A model generated the notes under the pieces. It saw nothing but the letters and a program-made list of their open reading frames with translations. It did not search any database and was not told where the DNA came from. The position numbers were made by a program, and so were the translations under genes. Below, piece after piece: positions 33,059 through 40,413 of a DNA stretch of 64,000 nucleotides (position 1 is the first letter of the stretch; each line of letters begins with the position of its first letter). The stretch comes from Microbacterium oxydans (GTDB taxonomy: Bacteria; Actinomycetota; Actinomycetes; Actinomycetales; Microbacteriaceae), in assembly GCF_000956405.1 (NCBI RefSeq), contig NZ_JYIV01000027.1, positions 248,001 to 312,000 of the forward strand, given 5' to 3'.

Positions 33059-35071
33059 ATGGGGATGGGGCGTATGACCAGGGGACCGGAATCGGACGAC
33101 ATGATCAGGGTGACGATCGGCGTACCCACCTACCGGAGGCCGGAGCTGCTGCACGCGCTGCTGCGCACTCTGCCCACGCGCATCGCCGAGTGCTCCGACC
33201 TCGGCGTCACGGTCGACGTGCTGGTGGTCGACAACGACCCTGCCGGCTCCGCTCGAGAGGTCGCCGTCGGTGCGAGCCTCCCTGTCCGCTACGTCGTCGA
33301 GTCCGAGCCGGGGATCGTCGCCGCTCGCAACCGCCTCCTCGACGAGTGCGCCGAGAGCGACCTGCTCGCCTTCATCGACGACGACGAGGTGCCCCGAGAA
33401 GGATGGCTCTCCTCCCTCATCGAGGTGTGGCGCGACCACGGTGCCGATGCCGTGATGGGTCGGGTGATCTCCGTCTTCGATGAGGACGTCGACCCGTGGC
33501 TGCTCGCATCCGGCACCTTCCGACGACCGCCAAGGGAGACCGGCACCGTGCTGCAGGTGGCCGCCGCCGGCAACCTGCTGCTCGACCTCCGCTCCATCCG
33601 GCGGCTCGGGCTGCGTTTCGACCCCTCGCTCGGACTGGGTGGCGGCGAGGACACGCTCTTCTCCCGACAGCTCGCCCGTCGGGGTGGGCTGATCGTCTGG
33701 TGCAACGAGTCCGAGACGGAAGACCTCGTCGTCGCCGCGCGCCTCAGCCGCGCCTGGGCGGCACAACGCGCGTTCAGCTCGGCGAACGCGGGAACCCGCA
33801 TCCAGCTCCAGCTCACCGAGGGGAAGATCCGCCGGGGCGTGCTGCGGCTGCGGGCACTGGTGGGCGGCGTGGCCCGGATCGTCGTCGGCGCCCTGCGGCG
33901 CGCGTTCGGCGCCCTCACCTCGAACATCACCCATCACGCCAGAGGAACCCGCCTCATGCACCGCGGGCGCGGCACGATCGCCGCCTCCTTCGGACGCCGC
34001 TACGACGAATACCGACGCCCTTCGGAGGATGACACGACCATGACCGATCCCGGATCCACCATCCGCGTGATGCAGTCGCTGGGGGCTCCCCGTCCGACGA
34101 CGAATCCGTACAACAAGATGCTCGATGAAGCGCTGGGCTCGACCGAGGGCCTCACGCGTCTGCGGTTCTCGTGGGGCACGGCACTGTTCGGACGCTACGA
34201 CGCCTTCCACTGGCACTGGCCGGAGGCCAAGCTGCACGGATCCACCTGGTGGAAGTCCACGGGCAAGTATCTCCTCACCGCCGCGCTCGTCTTCCGTCAC
34301 CGTCTGTCGCGTCGGATCGCCGTCGTGCGTACAGTGCACAACATCGAGCTGCCGGACGACAACGCGCCGCGCCTGTGGCTGCTGCGCTTCATCGACCGCC
34401 ACACCGACTACCGGATCGTCATCAACGAGACCACGCCACTCGCGCCCGGCACTCCGCACAGCCTGATCCTCCACGGGGACTACCGCGGCTGGTACGCGAA
34501 GTTCCCCGCGGCGGAGAAGGTGCGCGGCCAGCTCGGCTCCTTCGGCGGGATCCGCCGATACAAGGGACTCGAGGGGTTCATCGACGCCTACCGGGAAGCG
34601 GTCGCGGTGGAGCCGGAGCTGAGCCTGCGGATCGGTGGACGCCCGTCCACCCCCGAGCTCGGCGACGACCTTCGTGCGCGCACGGCGGACCTCCCCGGCG
34701 TGAACCTGCACCTCGATTTCCTGAGCGACGCCGAGCTGGTCCAGCTCGCGACGTCTTCCGACCTCATCGTGCTGGCCTACCGCTTCATGCACAACTCGGG
34801 CAGCGTGCTCGCCGCCCTGTCGATGGACCGACCGGTGCTCGTCCCCCGCAACGAGGCGAATGAGGCCCTCGGGCGGGAGGTCGGACAGGAGTGGGTGCTC
34901 ATGTACGACGGGGACCTCGACGCCCCGACCGTCGTGGAGGCGTGGCGGGCGGCGACCACACTGACCGGTTCGCCCGACCTCTCCCGACGCGACTGGGCCG
35001 ACGCGGGGCGCGCACATGCCGATGCGTTCCGTGCGGCCGTGCGAGTGAAGCGACGGGGCGCGAAGCACTAG
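33059..35071 (+). CDS. Two-domain glycosyltransferase fusion (GT2 plus GT-B)
   Basis: A 670-residue protein. Residues about 15-320 are a GT2 enzyme (MIRVTIGVPTYRRPELLHAL, FIDDDEVPREGW, LGLGGGEDTLFSRQLARRGG). Residues about 328-670 are a separate GT-B-like transferase (IRVMQSLGAPRPTTNPYNKM, GGIRRYKGLEGFIDAYREA, HNSGSVLAALSMDRPVLVPR). At the junction GGAGGA (34024-34029) lies 10 nt before an in-frame ATG (34040), so the second domain could also be made alone. This looks like a fusion of two neighbouring genes. ATG at 33059 overlaps a TGGGGA motif; ATG at 33101 would start right at the GT2 domain. It is transcribed opposite to the GT2 unit at 31928. Confidence 0.85.
   Translation: MGMGRMTRGPESDDMIRVTIGVPTYRRPELLHALLRTLPTRIAECSDLGVTVDVLVVDNDPAGSAREVAVGASLPVRYVVESEPGIVAARNRLLDECAESDLLAFIDDDEVPREGWLSSLIEVWRDHGADAVMGRVISVFDEDVDPWLLASGTFRRPPRETGTVLQVAAAGNLLLDLRSIRRLGLRFDPSLGLGGGEDTLFSRQLARRGGLIVWCNESETEDLVVAARLSRAWAAQRAFSSANAGTRIQLQLTEGKIRRGVLRLRALVGGVARIVVGALRRAFGALTSNITHHARGTRLMHRGRGTIAASFGRRYDEYRRPSEDDTTMTDPGSTIRVMQSLGAPRPTTNPYNKMLDEALGSTEGLTRLRFSWGTALFGRYDAFHWHWPEAKLHGSTWWKSTGKYLLTAALVFRHRLSRRIAVVRTVHNIELPDDNAPRLWLLRFIDRHTDYRIVINETTPLAPGTPHSLILHGDYRGWYAKFPAAEKVRGQLGSFGGIRRYKGLEGFIDAYREAVAVEPELSLRIGGRPSTPELGDDLRARTADLPGVNLHLDFLSDAELVQLATSSDLIVLAYRFMHNSGSVLAALSMDRPVLVPRNEANEALGREVGQEWVLMYDGDLDAPTVVEAWRAATTLTGSPDLSRRDWADAGRAHADAFRAAVRVKRRGAKH
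34024..34042 (+). promoter_or_regulatory. Internal ribosome-binding site and start codon in the fusion gene
   Basis: GGAGGA at 34024-34029, then ten bases and the in-frame ATG at 34040, exactly at the domain boundary (residue 328). Confidence 0.55.
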
Positions 35072-35094
35072 CGCACGGCAGCGTCCCGAGGCGT

Positions 35095-36117
35095 TCACAC
35101 CGGGGCACGCAGCCCCCGCACCAGAGCGGCGACCATCACCTGTGTCGTGAACTGCCGCTCCACCTCGATGCGCCCGTTCCGCCCGAGCTCGGCAGCGTGC
35201 GCCGGGTCGTCGAGCAGACGGAGCAGCGCGAGGGCGAGCTCGGCGGGATCCTCGGGGGGAACGATATGCCCCGTGTGACCCTCGCTGACATACTGACGCA
35301 TCCCCGGGGTGTCGGAGACCACGACCGGACGTGCCGTCGCGAGGGCTTCGAGCGCGACCGTCATTCCGGATGCGTGGAGGTTCGCCCTGGTCGGAACGAC
35401 CACGACGCTCGCCGTGGCGTAGAGGTCGCGCAGCTCGGCGTGCGGCAGGTGCCGGACGACGCGCACTCCCTGCGGCGGGTCGAGGTCGGAGCGTGTCTGC
35501 ACGACCACTTCCGTCTCCGGACGGATGGCGAGCACACGCGCGAGCGCCGCGAAGAGCGTCACCGGGTCGCGGTCCCTGTCATTGCCCACGCTGACGATGC
35601 GGGGACGCGGCGGGTAGGGCCTCGCGATGAAGAAGGAGCTGTCGATGCCGAACGGCACCGCGAACACGCGCGTCTCGGCCCCCGCCAACATCGTGCGCAG
35701 CGGCTCGACCTGCGCCTCGCTGAGCACCCACGCGGCCTCCGCGCCGCGCAGCATCGCCAGCATCCGCTCCGGCGCTTCGCCGGCCTCGGCCATGTCGGTG
35801 AGCCAGATCACGCCGGTGGCGAAGCGTGCCCGCGGGTGGGTGGTCTGCATCCGATAGGCCGTGTTCTCGTCCCACGTGAGAGCCAGACCGTCGACCGGGC
35901 GAGGTCCCAGGGCGAGTCGTGAACGAGCGCGCGCGAGGCGGCTAGGCGGGGCGAGATCGACCACCTCGACGGCCGCATGCTCTCGCAGCGCATCGAAGCC
36001 GTACGGCCAGACGCTGGGCACCTCTCCCCTGGCGTGGCTCTGCTCCCAGGCGCGCGCCGACTGTTCGGCTCGATGTGCCCAGGTGAGAGTCAGGGAGGGA
36101 CCGCCCTCGGAATCCAC
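35095..36117 (-). CDS. GT4 glycosyltransferase
   Basis: A glycosyltransferase of about 340 residues with a GT-B fold. The N-terminal part starts SLTLTWAHRAEQSARAWE. The C-terminal domain has VSVGNDRDRDPVTLFAAL, VVVPTRANLHASGMTVALEA and TARPVVVSDTPGMRQYVSEG, typical of GT1/GT4 donor-binding regions. The start is uncertain: GTG at 36117 (used) or TTG at 36159, neither with a strong ribosome-binding site. It lies 95 bp downstream of the GT2-GtrA gene, on the same strand. The sugar specificity is unknown. Confidence 0.82.
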   Translation of the reverse strand: MDSEGGPSLTLTWAHRAEQSARAWEQSHARGEVPSVWPYGFDALREHAAVEVVDLAPPSRLARARSRLALGPRPVDGLALTWDENTAYRMQTTHPRARFATGVIWLTDMAEAGEAPERMLAMLRGAEAAWVLSEAQVEPLRTMLAGAETRVFAVPFGIDSSFFIARPYPPRPRIVSVGNDRDRDPVTLFAALARVLAIRPETEVVVQTRSDLDPPQGVRVVRHLPHAELRDLYATASVVVVPTRANLHASGMTVALEALATARPVVVSDTPGMRQYVSEGHTGHIVPPEDPAELALALLRLLDDPAHAAELGRNGRIEVERQFTTQVMVAALVRGLRAPV

Positions 36118-36212
36118 GAGCCAACTATGGACCTCGGCGCGGATCCTGGCAAGGGACAACTTCCCGAGCTCGCGTCGATGCAGTCTCGGGCGTGGGCGCC
36201 GAGGCTCCGGGA

Positions 36213-37391
36213 CTAGAGCTCGCCGGGCTTCATCACCTCGACGTCGATGGCCCGGATCACGCGTTGCGCCGCGGTGTCGGTGGGCGGCTCGGTGCCGACC
36301 ACCTGATCCTTGCTCCGACGCTTCGGCGCGTACACGACGAGCGAGTGGAACAGGAATCGGGCGAAGAACGCGACGACGAGCGAGAGCCCCGTCGCGACGA
36401 CGCTCGAGATGTGCCACGACTCGACCATCAACGCCATCACCGGGATCCGCAGAGCCGCCTCGACGTTGTTGAAGGCGAAGGAGCTGACGAAGCGGATGCC
36501 GAGGCCGCGGGCATCCGTGCGCATGTCGGCGAAGACGAAGCGCTCCTGGAGCACGAAGTTGCCGATGATCGTGACCTCGGCCCCGATGATCGCCGCCCAG
36601 ATGTACGGCACGCCAGCGGCGGTGAGCGCCCACATGATGCCGAGGTTCGCTGCCGCGCCGATCACGCCGATCAGAGCGAACAGCGACATCTTGCCGAAGC
36701 GCAGCCGGGCGAGGTGCTCGAGGAACATGGCCCCCTGGCGCATGCTCGCCTTCGACGTGCCGTGGCGGCGCTCGGCGAACTCCATCGGCACCTCGGCGAT
36801 GCGCATGTCGTTGCGGGCCAGGATCTCCAGGAGGATCTTGAAACCGCGAGGCTGGAGCGTGGAGAGGTCGAGGCGCGCGCGGTCGACGAGGAAGAAACCG
36901 GTCATCGGGTCGGTGCTGTGGGCGAGGCGGATCGGGAACATGGCCCTGGTGAGCCAGGTCGCCACGCGGGAGACGCCGAAGCGCACCGCCGTGCCAAGAC
37001 CGCTCGTGTCCCCTCCGCCGATGTAGCGCGACGCGGCGACGACATCGGCGTCCCCCCGCGTATACCGGGCGAGCAGCGCGGGAAGGAGCTCGGGCGGATG
37101 CTGCAGGTCGCCGTCCATCACGATGCAGACGTCGGCCGCCGCGGCCTCGATCCCGACGACGACCGCGCCGCCCAGTCCCCCGGTGTTCTCGGAGCGGTGG
37201 ATGACGCGCACCGGGATCGGCGCGTCGGCCGCGACCCTCGCGATCTCGATCGCGGTATCGTCCGTGCTGTCGTCGACGAACAGGATCTCCGCATCCCACC
37301 CGTCGAGCGCTGCGGCCGCTCGCGCCACGAGCTCGGCGACGTTGTCGCGCTCGTTGAACGTCGGCACGATGACCGTGACCGGTGTCCCCAC
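36213..37391 (-). CDS. GT2 glycosyltransferase fused to a GtrA-like membrane domain
   Basis: A 392-residue protein. Residues 1-235 are a dolichyl-phosphate-mannose-synthase-like GT2 (VTVIVPTFNERDNVAELV, ILFVDDSTDDT, VMDGDLQHPPELLPAL). Residues about 245-365 hold four transmembrane helices of the GtrA/DPMS type (FALIGVIGAAANLGIMWALT, IIGNFVLQERFVFA). It would make polyprenyl-phosphate-linked sugar and flip it for wall or polysaccharide decoration. Its GTG start is embedded in GTGGGGA. It is divergent from the TagD-like gene. Confidence 0.9.
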   Translation of the reverse strand: MGTPVTVIVPTFNERDNVAELVARAAAALDGWDAEILFVDDSTDDTAIEIARVAADAPIPVRVIHRSENTGGLGGAVVVGIEAAAADVCIVMDGDLQHPPELLPALLARYTRGDADVVAASRYIGGGDTSGLGTAVRFGVSRVATWLTRAMFPIRLAHSTDPMTGFFLVDRARLDLSTLQPRGFKILLEILARNDMRIAEVPMEFAERRHGTSKASMRQGAMFLEHLARLRFGKMSLFALIGVIGAAANLGIMWALTAAGVPYIWAAIIGAEVTIIGNFVLQERFVFADMRTDARGLGIRFVSSFAFNNVEAALRIPVMALMVESWHISSVVATGLSLVVAFFARFLFHSLVVYAPKRRSKDQVVGTEPPTDTAAQRVIRAIDVEVMKPGEL

Positions 37392-37472
37392 GTGCGCCCC
37401 CCTTGTCCCCCACGCGCATCGCGTGCGGCCTCCATCGTTCCACGGGTTCCTATGCGGAGGGTAACCCGAACC

Positions 37473-37481
37473 TGCTAGACT
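37473..37481 (+). promoter_or_regulatory. Extended -10 promoter (TGCTAGACT) of the tagD-like gene
   Basis: TGC-TAGACT fits an extended -10 element and gives a leader of about 68 nt to the ATG at 37556. Confidence 0.5.
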
Positions 37482-37508
37482 CTCGAACCGCGGCTGTGGG
37501 AGTCGCGG

Positions 37509-37562
37509 AGCGGATGGGGATCCGCTTACTGGGGAATGATTGATCTGGGGAGATCATGGGGA
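37509..37562 (+). promoter_or_regulatory. Leader with TGGGGA motifs in hairpin loops
   Basis: TGGGGA occurs at 37515, 37530, 37546 and, overlapping the start codon, 37557. The first GGGG is the loop of a 7-bp hairpin (AGCGGAT/ATCCGCT, 37509-37526). The third is the loop of a 6-bp hairpin (TGATCT/AGATCA, 37541-37556) that includes the A of the ATG. Confidence 0.55.
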
Positions 37563-38011
37563 CGCGTATCGGCTACGCCGTTGGTGCTTTCGACCTGTTT
37601 CACGTCGGGCATCTGAATCTACTTCGTCACGCCAAGCAGCACTGCGACATTCTGATCGCCGGCGTCGTCAGCGACGAGATGCTGCGCCAGGTGAAGGGCA
37701 TCGAGCCCGTCATCCCGACCGCGGAGCGTGCGGAGATCGTGAAGCACATCTCCTTCGTCGACGACGTGTACGTCGAGACGACGCCTTCGAAGATGGACTC
37801 GTGGCGCGACGTGCAGTTCACGCACTTCTTCAAGGGCGATGACTGGCGAGGCACCGAGAAGGGCCTGCGCTTGGAGCGCGAGTTCGCCGAGGTCGGAGTC
37901 GAGGTCGTGTACTTCCCGTACACGGCACACACGTCGAGTTCGTCGCTGCGCCGCGCCCTCGACGCGATCACCGCCGGGGCCAACGCTCCCGTGGTCGCCT
38001 CGGTGCGCTGA
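37556..38011 (+). CDS. tagD: Glycerol-3-phosphate cytidylyltransferase-like protein
   Basis: A 151-residue cytosolic nucleotidyltransferase with HVGH at residues 16-19 (HxGH) and FKGDDWRGTEKG, as in TagD. The C-terminal RTxGxST motif is altered to AHTSSSSLRR. TagD makes CDP-glycerol from CTP and glycerol-3-phosphate for poly(glycerol phosphate) wall polymers; this sequence could use a related phospho-alcohol. With the CDP-alcohol transferase at 31218 it supports a phospho-alcohol component in the surface polymer (inference). ATG at 37556 follows GGGGAG at 4 nt within a structured leader. Confidence 0.85.
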   Translation: MGTRIGYAVGAFDLFHVGHLNLLRHAKQHCDILIAGVVSDEMLRQVKGIEPVIPTAERAEIVKHISFVDDVYVETTPSKMDSWRDVQFTHFFKGDDWRGTEKGLRLEREFAEVGVEVVYFPYTAHTSSSSLRRALDAITAGANAPVVASVR

Positions 38012-38064
38012 ACGTCTGAGCAGCCCGGTCCGACCGCGCGCAGCTCAGTCGGCCTTCGCGCAGC

Positions 38065-38454
38065 TCAGTTGGTCACGCCGAGAAGGCTCCGCGCCATCCG
38101 CGCCACGTGCGGTGGGGTGTGCGGCCCGAGCCAGACGGTCCACTGCGACGCCGGCTCGCTGCAAGCCCATTCGACGCACCAGGCATGCACCGCGTTCGCG
38201 AGCCGCTCGCCGCGCGTATGCGCTCTTGTTCCGTCCCCGCGCACGAGCCAGCGCACCGACACCCCGTCGGGGACGTCGATGTGTCGGAACTGGATGCGCG
38301 CTGCGGCTTCGAGGATGACGACTCCTTGCGCGTCCCACGGCAGCCGCGCAGCGATGTTCGCGATGAACCCGGCATCGGCCGCGTCGCCGGCGATGAGCAC
38401 GGCACCCTCGATGTCGTCCCAGTCGGGATCTTCCAGATGCTCGCATGCACTCAT
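38065..38454 (-). CDS. SIP-domain (siderophore-interacting, NAD(P)-binding domain only) protein
   Basis: A 129-residue cytosolic protein corresponding to the C-terminal NAD(P)H-binding half of siderophore-interacting ferric reductases (GAVLIAGDAADAGFIANIAA; WTVWLGPHTPPHVARMARSL). The N-terminal FAD-binding domain of full-length family members (about 270 residues) is absent. The start is clear: ATG at 38454, six bases after a -10 TACACT that overlaps a perfect palindrome. The palindrome suggests iron-dependent repression. It probably aids iron release from siderophores with a separate flavin partner, or has been repurposed. Confidence 0.72.
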   Translation of the reverse strand: MSACEHLEDPDWDDIEGAVLIAGDAADAGFIANIAARLPWDAQGVVILEAAARIQFRHIDVPDGVSVRWLVRGDGTRAHTRGERLANAVHAWCVEWACSEPASQWTVWLGPHTPPHVARMARSLLGVTN

Positions 38455-38460
38455 GCCCCC

Positions 38461-38487
38461 AGTGTAAGTAAGGGCACCCTTACTTAC
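38461..38487 (-). promoter_or_regulatory. Iron-box-like palindrome overlapping a leaderless -10
   Basis: Perfect 11-bp arms (38464-38474 and 38477-38487) around CA, reading GTAAGTAAGGG / CCCTTACTTAC. The -10 TACACT (38461-38466 on the minus strand) starts inside the palindrome and lies six bases before the ATG at 38454. Composition resembles DtxR/IdeR boxes, but the spacing differs by a base. Confidence 0.6.
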
Positions 38488-38590
38488 AAGAGAAGATCCG
38501 GTGACGGCGCCGCCTCAGGGCGCTAGCGCGCCCTCCCTCACCTCGTCAACCACCTGTGCCGCACGCCTGCGCGGGGAGCATCCTGCCGCT

Positions 38591-39091
38591 GTGATCAGAC
38601 CATCGTCACGCCGCGATCGCCTCCACCAGCGAGTGGCCGCGACCCTCGGCGCCCTGCTTCTCGCGATCTCGCTGAGCGCGTGCGGAGTCGCCGTCCCCGC
38701 CGACCCGGATGGAACCCTGAGCACCGTGTCCGGCGGCGAGCTGCGCGTCGGAACAGCACCCGACGGCGACCTGGTCCGCGTCGACGGCGGGAAGCCGACC
38801 GGGAGCATCGTCGACCTCGTGGACGGGTTCGCCTCGAGCATCGACGCCGAGACCGATTGGACGGTCGCCTCCGAGGAGACCCTGGTGTCGATGCTCGAGA
38901 ACGGCGAGCTCGACCTCATCGCCGGGGGCATCACCTCGGACACGCCCTGGGTGGACAAGGCCGGCGTCAGCCGCGGCTTCACGGACATCGAGGGGGCGGA
39001 CGGCCGCGAGATCGTCATGCTGGTCCCGCTCGGCGAGAACGCCTTCCTGGCGAAGCTCGAGACCTTCCTCGACGAGGAGGTCGGCGGATGA
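38591..39091 (+). CDS. Substrate-binding-like lipoprotein (short)
   Basis: A 166-residue lipoprotein with a signal ending LLLAISLSAC (lipobox LSAC). The mature part (LRVGTAPDGD, then GSIVDLVDGFASSIDAETDW and VSMLENGELDLIAGGITSDT) resembles lobe 1 of SBP_bac_3 solute-binding proteins but is only about half of a usual one. GTG at 38591 is preferred over an upstream start at 38501 because it puts the hydrophobic signal near the N-terminus; GGGGAG is 11 nt upstream. Its stop overlaps the CDF transporter start by 4 bp, so the two are probably coupled. Ligand unknown. Confidence 0.72.
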   Translation: MIRPSSRRDRLHQRVAATLGALLLAISLSACGVAVPADPDGTLSTVSGGELRVGTAPDGDLVRVDGGKPTGSIVDLVDGFASSIDAETDWTVASEETLVSMLENGELDLIAGGITSDTPWVDKAGVSRGFTDIEGADGREIVMLVPLGENAFLAKLETFLDEEVGG

Positions 39092-40065
39092 CCGAGACCG
39101 GGCAGTTCGGGCGCACCACCCTCCCGCCGGAGCAGCAGCGCGCGATCCGCAGTGCCGTGAAGTGGGAGATCTTCACGATCGTCTACACCTCGATCACGAT
39201 CGCCGTCATCGCGCTCGTCGTCGGCGAATCGCAGGCGATGCGGACGGCCTGGATCGAGGACATGTTGTCGCTCATCCCGCAGATCGCCTTCCTCACGGCT
39301 CTGCTCCTCGTGCGGCGGCGACCGACCAGAAAGCATCCATACGGTCTGCATCGGGCCATGGGCGTCGGCCACCTCGTCGCGGGTGTCGCACTCCTGGCGG
39401 TCGGACTCAACCTGGCCGTCGAGGCCGTCACTGGACTGATCGCCGCCGAGCACCCGACCATCGGCACGGTGCAGCTGTTCGGGCAGACCATCTGGCTGGG
39501 CTGGCTCATGGTCGCCGTGATGATCGTCGTGATCGTCGGCCCGGTCTTCATGTACGGACCCGCCAAGTCGAAGCTCGCTCCCGTGCTGCACAACAAACTG
39601 CTTTTCGCCGACGCCGACATGGCGAAAGCCGACTGGCAGACGACGGTGGCGTCGATCGTCGGCGTGCTCGGCGTGGGCGTCGGCCTGTGGTGGCTGGACG
39701 GCGTGGCGGCGCTCTTCATCTCGCTCGGGATCATCTGGGACGGCTTCCGCAACACCAGGACAGCCGTGGTGGACCTCATGGATCAGCGCGCACGCACCTA
39801 CGACAGCAAGCGCCCGCATCCGCTCGCCGCGGACATCGTGTCGTACCTGCGCAGCCGCCCGTGGGTCGCCGAGGCAGGGGTGAGGATGCGCGATCAGGGA
39901 CAGGTCTTCCACATCGAGGCCTTCGTCGTGCCACACCGACGCAAGGTCGCCCTGCACGATCTGACCGCGGCCGCCGAAGGCATCACGGACATCGACTGGA
40001 AGATGCAGGACGTCGTGGTGGTGCCGGTCGAGAAGCTGCCCGACGAAGCGGACACCGGTCGATGA
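39088..40065 (+). CDS. Cation diffusion facilitator (CDF) family transporter
   Basis: A 325-residue membrane protein with about six hydrophobic spans and a cytosolic C-terminal domain (VVPHRRKVALHDLTAAAEGI). The early helices carry WIEDMLSLIPQIAFLTALLL and HPYGLHRAMGVGHLVAGVAL, and the later metal-site region reads DADMAKADWQTTVAS, close to the D-x3-D helix of CDF exporters. It would export divalent metal ions by proton antiport. The first metal-site helix lacks an obvious HxxxD, so specificity is unclear. ATG at 39088 overlaps the lipoprotein stop (ATGA). Confidence 0.85.
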   Translation: MTETGQFGRTTLPPEQQRAIRSAVKWEIFTIVYTSITIAVIALVVGESQAMRTAWIEDMLSLIPQIAFLTALLLVRRRPTRKHPYGLHRAMGVGHLVAGVALLAVGLNLAVEAVTGLIAAEHPTIGTVQLFGQTIWLGWLMVAVMIVVIVGPVFMYGPAKSKLAPVLHNKLLFADADMAKADWQTTVASIVGVLGVGVGLWWLDGVAALFISLGIIWDGFRNTRTAVVDLMDQRARTYDSKRPHPLAADIVSYLRSRPWVAEAGVRMRDQGQVFHIEAFVVPHRRKVALHDLTAAAEGITDIDWKMQDVVVVPVEKLPDEADTGR

Positions 40066-40106
40066 ACGCCCAGCCGCCACTCAGCGCCATGCCCTCCGGT
40101 CGGCCG

Positions 40107-40112
40107 TAGGCT
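40107..40112 (+). promoter_or_regulatory. -10 element TAGGCT, candidate leaderless promoter
   Basis: TAGGCT is followed by six bases and the ATG at 40119. Confidence 0.5.
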
Positions 40113-40118
40113 GGATGC

Positions 40119-40382
40119 ATGACTTCTGCTGCCTCCGACACCATCACGATGTTCGGCGCCGACTGGTGCCGCGACTGCATCCGCACCAAGAAGCAGCTCG
40201 ACGCGCTCGGGGTGGAGTACACGTACGTCGATCTCGTCGCCGAGCCCGCTGCCGCAGACGTGGCGAAGGAGATCTCGGGCCGCACCAACATCCCCGTCGT
40301 CGTGTACCCCGACGCCTCGCACCATGTGGAGCCGTCGAACGCCGACGTCGAGTCGAAGCTGCGCGAGCTCTCGCTGATCTGA
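40119..40382 (+). CDS. Mycoredoxin/glutaredoxin-like protein
   Basis: An 87-residue thioredoxin-fold redox protein. The active-site motif is WCRDC (C-x2-C) in ITMFGADWCRDCIRTKKQLD, characteristic of mycoredoxins that reduce mycothiol mixed disulfides in actinobacteria. The cis-proline region reads TNIPVVVYPDAS. The ATG at 40119 lies six bases after a -10 hexamer, so the message is probably leaderless. It is short (normal for Mrx1, about 85). Confidence 0.9.
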   Translation: MTSAASDTITMFGADWCRDCIRTKKQLDALGVEYTYVDLVAEPAAADVAKEISGRTNIPVVVYPDASHHVEPSNADVESKLRELSLI

Positions 40383-40401
40383 TCCGGTGGCATCGCGCCG
40401 C

Positions 40402-40407
40402 TACACT
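40402..40407 (+). promoter_or_regulatory. -10 element TACACT, candidate leaderless promoter
   Basis: TACACT is followed by six bases and the ATG at 40414. Confidence 0.5.
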
Positions 40408-40413
40408 GGCGCG

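Noticed and set aside
34040..35071. Annotating the second glycosyltransferase as an independent gene
   Set aside because: The frame is continuous from 33059 with no stop; the internal start is recorded as a possible second product rather than a separate gene.
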